From assembly GCA_032718475.1 (NCBI GenBank), contig JAUCBJ010007802.1, forward strand, positions 1 to 58,532: a stretch of 58,532 nt of DNA, in the 5' to 3' direction. Under the pieces are notes generated by a model. That model ran no database searches. It was not told the origin of the DNA and saw nothing but the letters and a program-made list of their open reading frames with translations. Positions 22,921 through 32,158 of this stretch are shown piece by piece; positions within the stretch are counted from its first letter, which is position 1, and every line of letters begins with the position of its first letter. This DNA comes from Nemertoderma westbladi (Eukaryota; Xenacoelomorpha; Nemertodermatida; Nemertodermatidae). Position numbers and translations under genes: made by a program.

Positions 22921-23005
22921 ATACCGGTTATGACAGTTGGGCCTACGGACCTACGGTAGTAGTACCGGTTATGACAGTTGGGCCTACTGACCTACTGGAG
23001 TGCCG
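22921..23005. repeat. Two copies of a ~43-bp unit
   Basis: TACCGGTTATGACAGTTGGG followed by CCTAC occurs twice in tandem, each followed by GACCTAC. It lies within 60-130 bases of the 5' LTR. Confidence 0.7.
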
Positions 23006-23053
23006 GTATTTTCAATCTTATTGCTTACCGCAAATAAGATCGATAGCTATTAT

Positions 23054-24330
23054 TGTACGCGCTTTTATAGACCTTCAGCAGTTTAACCTGCCGAAATTTA
23101 TATGTCTTTATTGATAAACTGCCTTTTATAAGATGACAAGATTTAATACAAAAACAAACCAAAAACATTAGCCGAAGCCAGTCCATGCGCGTCCAAATGA
23201 CCCGTTTATAACACCGGGAGACTGGATTCGTGGGCTTAAATTTATTTGCGGTCAAGCCTACTGTATTATTCGATTGATTACTAATATATAATCTCTGACA
23301 AATATTATTCACTTTCGGGAAATATTAGCAGTTCCTTTTAGGACGTGGCGCTCTACCTATGTAAACAGAGTTATGACTGATACTACACACAACGATATGG
23401 CTTAAATTTCAAGCATAGGGCGCATTCTTTAGGAATGCTTTATTATCAGATCCAATCACTTTACAATCACGCACGCTACCGGTAACGCACAACACTGCTC
23501 ACTGATATGCCGACAGTTACTGACTTTGATCAGGTATAAAGAGATATGCACTGGACTCAGGTAGTGTCTGTCAAACAACATTAGATTCACTACAAACACA
23601 ATAATAAAGTCGCAATTGTTGTACATAACCTTTCTCTCTAACCTGTAGTGTATCAAAGATATTGGGAAAATGTGGGTTGATTATTGATATTCTTCAACTA
23701 ATAACATCCAATTATACTGATACAAATTACAAACAGTAAAAGCAGTATGACGGTAGGTTAAGATATAATTAGATTGCATTGAATTAAGATCGATATAAAG
23801 TGATATGAATCGAGTTGATTTGTTAATAGCGATAATAGCTATGCTTTCTATAATTTAGCCTACTAATGTTCTTACAAAAGGGCAGAAACATTGCGTCATT
23901 CCAGCCGATCTTCAGGCAGTATGGAACGACATAAACACTGAGTTTGGGAGCTGCTGTAGGTATCTCTTCAAGGAAAACGCAAATCGCCCTGATTGGTTGT
24001 TAGACCAAAACAAAGGAACCAGGAGTCCAATGAGAGCTCCCTCCACGTCATCATCCAGCTGGGAGATGTCGTAATCAGAATCCTTCCCTTGACATAGTGA
24101 CAGTGAAATGCCGCATTGCGGGGTTTGTACCCTGCTACGTCCGCATAAAGCACACATTCAGAAGAATCTATTTTATGTCCGTTAAAAACACTTATACAGC
24201 ACCCCGAGGGCTAGGGGATCAAATTATATCTGTAAACGCTTTTACAGCAGGTTTCAGAGTATTTTAGCGTATGGGGGGAAAACTGGATCGCGGGGCGAAG
24301 GACCAGTTGCATCCCACAGAAGCTTTTACA
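23054..24330 (-). repeat. 5' LTR of copy B
   Basis: Same length as 12269-13545 and apparently identical to it. On the - strand it begins TGTAAAAGC (24330) and ends CGCGTACA (23054). AATAAA lies at 23112-23107. CTTGG follows at 24331-24335. Confidence 0.92.
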
Positions 24331-24335
24331 CTTGG
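24331..24335. repeat. 5-bp target site duplication CTTGG (right)
   Basis: Partner of 12264-12268. It defines the right border of copy B. Confidence 0.9.
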
Positions 24336-24376
24336 CTTTGTTGTTGTCTTAATGAATACAGTATGTAAGGTATAGA

Positions 24377-24415
24377 TAGATTAGTTAATAATATTGATAT
24401 TATTAATTATTATTT
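24377..24415 (+). repeat. 39-bp direct repeat, left (LINE target duplication)
   Basis: The AT-rich 39-mer starting TAGATTAGTTAATAATATTG is repeated exactly at 26913-26951, on the other side of the LINE fragment. Confidence 0.8.
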
Positions 24416-26912
24416 TATTTAATTTTATTTATGTCTGCTTCATCAGAAAGGTCACAGCTTATAATGTGTCCCAAGTAAGAAACCTGCTTAACACAGTCTA
24501 ACGGTTTTCCATTGAGATAGATGTCGCCTGCACGGTGAAAACGATAGGGCATAAAATACAAACAGTGTGATTTGAGTGGATTGAACAAAATATCAAATTT
24601 AGCGCCGTAACGCTCACATATCTTGACTACTGTAGTGCTCGTAACCCAAAAATACTCGGCGACAGTAAACACAGGTCATCTGCGTAAAATAAGTGATTTA
24701 AAAGACTCTTTCCAACTTTACAACCAACATTAGATTTGTTGAGTTCTAGGCCTACACTTAAGTCATTCATATAAATGTTAAATAAGAGAGGGCTGAGCAA
24801 ACTTCCTTGACGGACACCATTTGAATCCAAAAATGCACCGGAAGAAGCAGAACCCCAGCTAATATAAATTAGTTGATGGGAATACCAAAAGGCCAAGAGT
24901 CTTACAATACCAATAGATACACCAAGTTCAATTAGCTTTCGAAAAAGTTTACTATGATTGACGCGGTCAAACGCTTTCGAGGCGTCTAAGAAGGCAGTAT
25001 ACACAGGTGAGTCTTTACTAATGTATAAGTGAATTGTTTGTTTTAAGGCAAAAATACACATTTCTGTACCTAGGCCCTCTGCAAAACCGAACTGGTTGTC
25101 AGATATATTGGAATGCATGGCAACGAGCCGAAGCAAACACGTTTCCAAAACCTTAGAGCCAGCTGTAGCTTTGGCTATGGGTCGGTAATTCAAACGTTCG
25201 CTTATACTAGCGTTTTTATCTTTAATAATAGGCAACAAACTAGAACTAATTAACGATTGAGGCAAAAACCCATGAGTTATAAATGAATTGAACAATAAAC
25301 ACAAAATTACTGGCAAAAGGTTACCGCCAAAAATATAACTTTCAGGGAAGATGCCATCAGGCCCGGCAGCCTTTCCACACTGCAGACCGTTGATGGCATC
25401 TTTCACCTTATCAGCAGAAATATGGACATTATTGGAGCCGTCCCATTCAGAAAACTTACACTGCACAAAAGTAGAGTCAATTTCAGATACAGGGACAGAA
25501 TTAAAAATATCATAATAATTAGACTTAATCCGTGATTTCTTCCTCAGTGTGGGCGGAGCCGACAGAGGTTGCTAAACCCATTTTAGTAGTTGTTACTTTC
25601 TTTATTGAACTCCAAAAATCTTTTCTGGAGTTAATAAAAGAAGCCGCTAGGCGATCTGCTCGCAAAGCAACTTCCTCCCGTTTGCAATTTCGGAGAGCCA
25701 ATTTAAATTGCGCGGCAGTTTTTTTCTTTCTCCCATACAAGCCCAAACCTAGACCACCCTTGTTCGCACCAAATATGAAAAGCCTCCTGCGCCGCAGCCC
25801 GCTTTTCTTTTACAAACTCATTCCAGCCAGGAATGCAATTGGAGATTGAATTACCCCTTTTTTGAGGAAAAAATTTTGATGTACAGCTATGTAGAATATT
25901 AATAGTATCAGTATAACACGAATTTAGTGACATTTTATGGTTAATATTCTTACAATGAATAGCACAACATGTTAAAGCAGTATGGGGTAACTGTAATAAA
26001 CGTAGTTGTTCATCAACAGTTTGAGAATATTTTGAAATATTTTCACCGCTGGCTTTATCCCACGTTGCGTTATTGGTAAAAGTGACCTTATTACTACTGC
26101 CTGGTGTAGACGCACTAAGCAGCAAAGATACAGTCACTGAGACGGGTAAATGTTCATCATAAACAAGATCACGTAGGACAGTAATATTACTACAGTAATA
26201 GAGGAATAAAAGTCGGCGGTAGAAACGATGTGGTCTAACCACGACACTGTGCCATGTACATGGCTGGTAAATGAAAAAGTGTCATCGGGTAGAATATGTA
26301 AATCAGACCATATCAATGAAAAACAATCACAAAATAATTTCAGTTCATTACCAAACGGTCGATCGGGAGCAGTATTAAAGTCTCCCAAAATAGCACATTT
26401 AGAACCTGGGTGCTCAGCAATGTACGCAGAACATTCACCTAATAACTCTAGATACAAATCTAAATTATCAACGGATTCACAAGGCATATATACATTCAGT
26501 AACAGAGTGTTAGAACCGTCAGTACTTTTAATGTTACAACCAATAATTCTTTCATTAATATTGACTATATTTATTGAACTGGATAAATGTTTGCGCCATA
26601 AAACAGCCAACCCGCCAAAAGGACGGCCGACCAATGGACCATCAGCCAAATCGACGGAAGATACACCCGAACTAAAAAAGTCATTATGGAGCGAATTTAA
26701 TTTGGGCAATTTTTGCTTCACCAACCAGGTTTCCTGTAAAAAAAACGACGTCATGCGAGTCACATAAAGCCTTAATGACATCCGGGTTATTATTCAGGCC
26801 ACTGCAGTTATAAGTGCATATTCTAAGTGAGTTTAGGATAGTTTATGATCAATGATGAGTTTCACTGTAGAGTATATGAGAGCAAAAGTTATACTGTGTA
26901 TATAAAACAGAT
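24416..26912 (-). mobile_element. Non-LTR retrotransposon (LINE) fragment
   Basis: An APE-type endonuclease is followed by a reverse transcriptase on the - strand, flanked by exact 39-bp repeats. Endonuclease motifs (26840-26140) are LRICTYNCSGL, FLQETWL, LLNVYMPCE, ILGDFNTAP and SWLDHI. A run of eight T near 26740 shifts the first part out of frame. Reverse transcriptase motifs (25466-24627) are NYRPIA, FLDASKAFDRVNH, NGVRQGSLLSP and YADDLCLL. The frame changes again near 24650 before the YLGH motif. Sequence then ends in an A-rich tail 24 bases later, so ~200 or more residues usual after YLGH are missing. It is non-functional. Confidence 0.85.
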
Positions 26913-26951
26913 TAGATTAGTTAATAATATTGATATTATTAATTATTATTT
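26913..26951 (+). repeat. 39-bp direct repeat, right (LINE target duplication)
   Basis: Exact copy of 24377-24415, marking the 5' border of the LINE insertion. Confidence 0.8.
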
Positions 26952-27605
26952 ATATTAATATTGATATTAATCAATAAACTTCCGATAAAACGCAACTGAA
27001 ACAACTATAAGAAACAAAGTTTTAATATTTTAGTTCTTGTTAGAATGTTTTTATCTCGCGACCAATATAAATGACAATTAATTTTGATGACAATTAACCA
27101 GACTCACAAAAATTGGTTTTACTAAAGTTTAACATTGTCACTCGAATGCACAGATCGAGTGGATGCGAATCTATTATTATAAAAGAAGAAATATTAGAAG
27201 TTAGTAAATTTGGCAATCGGGAAAGATATTATTATGTTATTATATCTTATTCTGAGTTTGTCCCAAAAGGCAGTTTATTTTAAAGCCAGCTTGATGGCTT
27301 TCTAGTACTAAATAATTTACAGTATAGTGGCTGTGTACTGTATTTGATGCAGGAATATACAGCGGTTGCTAGGGAAATGTCACATTGTTGCTATGGAAAC
27401 GTATACCCGACTTAAACTAACCAAGTTATACAATATGAATATTTCTTTATGGCGAGTTTCAATAACAGATACGACCAATTTTACCCGGTTGCTATGGAAA
27501 AATCACCCTTTTGGTACACAGGCTCAGATTAATCTCAACATTTTTTTTTACATATTTAGTGACATTTTCATGCTTTTGTCCGACAATTAACGATTTTCAC
27601 CGTAA
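26952..27605. other. Non-coding spacer with X-box-like words
   Basis: No gene is visible. Three related words GGTTGCTAGGGAAA, GTTGCTATGGAAAC and GTTGCTATGGAAAA occur at 27363-27501. They resemble degenerate X-boxes, and may belong to an unrecognised repeat. Confidence 0.5.
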
Positions 27606-28625
27606 AACCCTATTTGGCCCGGGGGCCAAAGGGTAACTTGAGAATTTTTTGTAATTCAACTTTGAGTATCGTTGAGTCAGGTTTGTTGGGAAAACCGAGA
27701 TATCGTGATTGTTCCTAAAATTTAATTGACAATCCAACAGCGAAAACGCCATTTAAGTGGCTATGTTAGTTTTCGTGCTGTGGTCCCTTTGTGGCACCCA
27801 TCTCCATTATTTTTCGTGCAAAATTTTCAAAAGTTTTTATGGCTCGCTAAACTTATTAATTTGCGGTATAGAGCGGTTTTTTTGCATGCTGATCACGATT
27901 ATAGAACTCAAATATAACATTCGTGAAAAGTTTTGGTAATTTTGAATGTGCCCCAAGGGGCACAAAAAACAAGTAGTAGTGCAAATATGATAATGAAAAA
28001 TAACCACAAAATCACAATTGATTTTATGACCATATGGTTTTTTTGGAATGCTGAACACGAATGACACTGAAATATATCGTACCTTTTTGATGTTGATTAT
28101 GGCATATATGGATATGGTGTCTATAAGCGGCACGAAAAATACAAGTAGCACAAATTTAAAAATGAAAAATAATTTTAATGTGGTCAAATCAACACGATTT
28201 TAAGACATTATGGGTTTTCAGGGACGCTGATCACGAATATGACACTCAAAAATATCGTATTATCTAACCAAATTCGATTTTTTGCCATTTGAAATTTTAT
28301 ACTACCTTTATTTTTCGACCCACTAGACAAACACCAAAAATGACAGTTGCGTTACCACGAATGATTTTTAACGAGTTTTATCGCAATCAGCGGTCTTGAA
28401 AACCAGTGTATAGTTTCAGGATCGTCAAAACAAACACAAAACGTTTTAGTTTCAAATTTTTTTACTTGTACTTTTCGTCCTGGGGGACCAAATAGCACCA
28501 AAAATGATGGTTCATGGCTAGAATTTTTTTTAACAAGTTTTATCGTGATCAGCGACCTCGAAAACCCTTCTTATACCATCAAAAAAATTTCCAAAATGCC
28601 CCCCCCCCCCGGGCCAGATAGGGTT
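27606..28625. mobile_element. Non-autonomous inverted-repeat element (~1.0 kb)
   Basis: The left end AACCCTATTTGGCCCGGGGG is mirrored at the right end as AACCCTATCTGGCCCGGGGG. Inside are two kinds of degenerate repeat at ~165-180 bp spacing. One centres on GCTGATCACGAATATGACAC (near 27880, 28045 and 28220). The other is CACCAAAAATGA to TCGAAAACC (near 28335 and 28500). No coding capacity is visible and a target duplication is not clear. It is either a MITE-like element or an old element with a decayed centre. Confidence 0.55.
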
Positions 28626-28900
28626 AAGCGTCCCACTAATTACTATTACTTGACACTTGTCAACAACCCGTAGTTCCAGGGATTATAATAATTACTGAAG
28701 GTGATGCTGCTTTTTGTATTCTCTGCAATAAACTTTATCTAAACTGTGTATTTCGGGTGATACTGATAAACATAACTATGACGTTAGATAATGAATGACA
28801 GTTGTTACGGAATCAAAGTAAATAAAAAAAAGCGTATGAATTTAACTGTATTAACTTGTATTATATTGCATAATCACTGCCATTTAGTAACAATTCGACT

Positions 28901-30973
28901 CTACATCACGGTAACATTACGGAACTGCTGAAGAGTAACGGCACTTAGGAATGCTGGAATCGAACAGTTCTGCGAGTTGTTTAAGTATTCCTCGGCTAAC
29001 CCAGACAGACTAGAGGCGAATTCCGACTCAACAAGACACAGTTCCCCTGAGTCCAGTCGCTGGAACAATAAATGGTCGTCCTCTCTGTCCGAGTAAATCG
29101 GTTTCAGTTTGTACCAATCGGGCGTCTTATTGGTTATATCGTAACCAAGGAGACGGTAAACAACCTCCCTCAGTGTGTGCGCTCTCTTCCTAAACGCCTC
29201 CCCTACCTCCTTCATGCTTTTCTCCTTCTGTTCGATGACTTTCTGAAGTTCCTTGACGCGCTCTGAGTCCACCGAGAGGGACACATCGTTACCCACCGTC
29301 TGGCTCATCTCGTGTTCCGCCACTATTCTGGAACGCAGCGCTTTATTATCGTTCCTCAGCCGTTCCATCTCGGCTCGCATATCTAGCCGAGCCGTTGCCG
29401 ACGGGTTCACGGTCAAATGGATCACCTTGAGGGCTGTTGGATCGAAGTAACCCTGGTTGTTGTATAACTCAAGAAGATCCTTGAGTCCCTCGGTCTCCGT
29501 GACTCTATCCTCAAACTCCTTGACAAGGTCTGCCTTCTCAGTCTCGAGATCTGTAATCCGTTGACGCAGTTCCACATTAACTTCCTTATTGAATCGATCC
29601 GATAGAGGCGTCTCCGACTGGCTACTATTGGCTTCCTCTCTAACAACCTCCCCCATCCCTTCCACCTTACTCTGCAGCCTCTCAACCTCTTCCTCCAGAG
29701 CTGCATTCACCTCCCTATACTCCTTGATCACTCTATCCATATCTTCCAACCCCGCGCTCCCATTGGCTAGAACCTCATCATTAGAGTAGCTATCCAATAT
29801 ATTCCTCAAACTATTCCGTTCTAGAACAGTTACATTCACTTTCCTCTGCAACTTCTTTATCATCTCAGTCTGTACTCTATTCCGATGGTTGGCCTCCAAC
29901 AATCCTTTATCCGTATCCCTATTAGTCGCCCTCTCATTGGCTAACTCCATCTCCAAATTCTCCATTGCGACCCGCAGCTTACTCTCCCTGTCCATAAGAA
30001 CGACCTCCCGTCTCTGTAACTGAGTGACCTGCACAGAGTTCACGGTCTCCGGGATATTAGAGGATAATTTTACCAACTTATCCTTTAATTCGCCATTCTC
30101 CATCTCGAGTACTAACAGCTGTTTCACCTGGTTCTCCGCCCTATTCAACTTCTCCTTTAGCGATTCCTTCTCCTCCTCCAACAGGTATCTGTTGGACTCC
30201 GCCGACCTCAGCAGTTCAACCTCAGTCTCCAACTGGTTGCACTTCTTCTCCAACTCCTGTGCATGCGAGGCGTGACTCTTAAATATATTCTTCAACGTAT
30301 TGTCTTCCTCCACGCGCTCGGCTTTCGACTTGTACCGCTTCTCTCTGTCGAGCGAATTGTCAAGGTCTTTCTTAACATCGTTGTAATCACTCACCCGGTC
30401 TTCCATATCATCCAGTTTCTTATTTAGCGAATCAATCGATGCGTTCTTAATCTTTATTTCCAGATTTGTTTGAGAAAGTTCCATTTGTAAGTTAATTATT
30501 TCCCTGGCAGTATTTATTTTTAAATTACTCAACGTCTGATCGACTTCAGTATATTTCTCTTCGATCGCGATTTTCTCTCGATTCAAGGCGTCTATTCGAT
30601 TATCATATTCCAGTTTAATAGAAACAACTTGATCTCGTAGATGAATATTTTCTCCTTCCAAAAGTTCGAGTTTATCAGCCAATAACGAGACCCGGCCTTT
30701 AGTAACCGCGGTGTTTCTGACTTCCCGCTCCATTCTATCTTTGGAGATTTCGACATCGCGATCAGCTTCGATCTTCCGCTTTTTAGCTTCGGTTTCTAAA
30801 CTATTTACTTTATGCTGCAGTTGTGTAACGAGTGCTTTACTGTGACACTCGTTTCCAGCATTCAGCCTCCGATATAAATCGGTGGATGATGTGTGGGCAA
30901 TTTTGGCAGCCAAGGGATTTTTAGCAGCAGTGACACCGGTACCGGTATATCTAGACTGGTGTCCTCTATCCAT
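28901..30973 (-). CDS. MAD1L1: Mitotic checkpoint protein MAD1, 690 aa, single exon
   Basis: MAD1 anchors MAD2 at unattached kinetochores and templates its conversion to the active form, delaying anaphase. The protein is coiled coil for ~500 residues. A MAD2-interaction motif follows (KVIHLTVNP at ~515-523). The C-terminus is the globular RWD-like domain of MAD1: FRKRAHTLREVVYRLLGYDI, a hydrophobic LLFQRL strand, and the end SIPAFLSAVTL. Its 690 aa match the usual ~720 aa. I chose ATG 30973, with A at -3 and G at +4; the open frame extends upstream only through a non-ATG codon. The whole gene lies in one exon without stops, so it is either a functional retrocopy or an intron-free gene. No obvious poly(A) tail is preserved downstream. 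Confidence 0.9.
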   Translation of the reverse strand: MDRGHQSRYTGTGVTAAKNPLAAKIAHTSSTDLYRRLNAGNECHSKALVTQLQHKVNSLETEAKKRKIEADRDVEISKDRMEREVRNTAVTKGRVSLLADKLELLEGENIHLRDQVVSIKLEYDNRIDALNREKIAIEEKYTEVDQTLSNLKINTAREIINLQMELSQTNLEIKIKNASIDSLNKKLDDMEDRVSDYNDVKKDLDNSLDREKRYKSKAERVEEDNTLKNIFKSHASHAQELEKKCNQLETEVELLRSAESNRYLLEEEKESLKEKLNRAENQVKQLLVLEMENGELKDKLVKLSSNIPETVNSVQVTQLQRREVVLMDRESKLRVAMENLEMELANERATNRDTDKGLLEANHRNRVQTEMIKKLQRKVNVTVLERNSLRNILDSYSNDEVLANGSAGLEDMDRVIKEYREVNAALEEEVERLQSKVEGMGEVVREEANSSQSETPLSDRFNKEVNVELRQRITDLETEKADLVKEFEDRVTETEGLKDLLELYNNQGYFDPTALKVIHLTVNPSATARLDMRAEMERLRNDNKALRSRIVAEHEMSQTVGNDVSLSVDSERVKELQKVIEQKEKSMKEVGEAFRKRAHTLREVVYRLLGYDITNKTPDWYKLKPIYSDREDDHLLFQRLDSGELCLVESEFASSLSGLAEEYLNNSQNCSIPAFLSAVTLQQFRNVTVM

Positions 30974-31021
30974 TTTTATCACATACAGACATAGGCCTAC
31001 TACAGTACTATTGGTACTCAC

Positions 31022-32158
31022 TAGTCTGTTTGTACTGGTAGGGGTAAGTATAAGTTTGGTTTTGACCTAGGTACATAGCAGCATAGCTGCACTGCCTACA
31101 GTCAGATAGATCTAGAACGTTGTGTATTTAATTAATAGAATAAATGGCCTGCAGCGGAAGCAAATACATGCAAAATTCGAATGCCCATATCTCAGCTATT
31201 TCCCAACCAAATTCAAATATTTTTACATATTTGGAATCCTTGCACGGTCAGCTTTCTACAAGTACCAACAAATCACTAAATCTTTGAAGAATAACTGCGG
31301 TGTAACTGGTGCAATATCGATGGAGACACTTTTTTTAAAAGCTTGTACAGTAGCTAAAGAATGAAAGCAAAAATAAAAATTCTGGCTCACCCACGTTAGT
31401 TAGCTAACTTAGCTAAGTTAACTAAGTATAAATATGTTGTTTTATGGTTCCCGTACTCAAACTAATTAAACACGAAAACCGAAATTGAATCACCATTACA
31501 AGAAAAACCCCATAATAAAATCTTACATTGGGCGACGGTGTGGCTCTATATTGATTGTTAGGCAGAGCGATCAACATTGCCAAACAATCAATATTCTTTA
31601 AAACGTTAAAACGGACATCGGAAAATAAATGAGGAATTTCTGGTCGTTGGTGTACTTGTACTTATGTTACTATTATCATTTTTGGACAGAAATAATGACA
31701 GTCCCTCAGCAGCACATACATTAGTTCATGATTTTATGCAGCCATTGTTGTACAAATAAGCGGCAGCCAATAAGTCATTATTTATACAAAAATATCAATA
31801 TAATTCAGCAAAATATCTATATAATTCACCAAACTATTTATCGAGATTATAATTTACCCAAAAATGTAAATTGTAGCCACTGTAGTAACCAGGCTTTTTG
31901 CAGCCAAAAGAATGCGGATGTTTTAGAAAGACCATATGGCTACATTCTAGTAGTACTGTAGTATTTTATTGACATTGATAATATTGTTAATAATATAAAG
32001 CACAGCACAATCACAAATAATAAGCGAAATAGGAAATGAAGGAACTGTTAAACCGTATTCAATAAATAGTACCTAATTATAATGTCCAAAATATTCAAAT
32101 GATATAAACAACGATAGTTCGATACTAATATAGTAATTACAGTATATATATATAAGTA
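31022..32158. other. Intergenic stretch, nothing recognised
   Basis: AT-rich, with short frames only. It lies upstream of MAD1, so the MAD1 promoter should be near 31000-31200; no clear TATA box or other motif stands out. TAGGCCTA occurs at 30991-31000. Confidence 0.5.

Larger units (their letters stand above)
20892..23053. other. 5' leader of copy B (2.16 kb, repeat-rich)
   Basis: It lies between the gag-protease start and the 5' LTR and has no long frame. It holds degenerate TACCGGTATA and TATAGTATATATAAGTATA repeats (20990-21245), a duplicated ~225-bp block (22231-22736) and a ~43-bp duplication (22921-23005). A long repeat-rich leader could hold a packaging signal, but nothing shows this directly. 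Confidence 0.6.
12269..24330 (-). mobile_element. Complete BEL/Pao-like LTR retrotransposon, copy B, internally deleted
   Basis: The 12,062-bp element has 1277-bp LTRs (12269-13545 and 23054-24330) that looked identical wherever I compared them, TGT...ACA ends and a CTTGG duplication. Element order, read on the - strand: 5' LTR, a 2.1-kb leader with tandem repeats, gag-protease (20891-16542), a pol deletion, interior direct repeats, decayed ORFs A and B, polypurine tract, 3' LTR. Near-identical LTRs indicate recent insertion. Lacking reverse transcriptase and integrase, it must have been moved by enzymes made elsewhere. I saw no convincing tRNA primer-binding site next to the 5' LTR. Confidence 0.9.

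Noticed and set aside
23020-23053. A tRNA primer-binding site next to the 5' LTR
   Set aside because: No TGG-initial sequence lies directly after the LTR end; the first bases (ATAATAGC) match no tRNA 3' end that I can recognise.
23054-23075. TATAAAAG near the end of the 5' LTR as its promoter
   Set aside because: It is within ~20 bases of the LTR end, so transcription would start outside the LTR, which would not allow replication. It is also not conserved in copy A.
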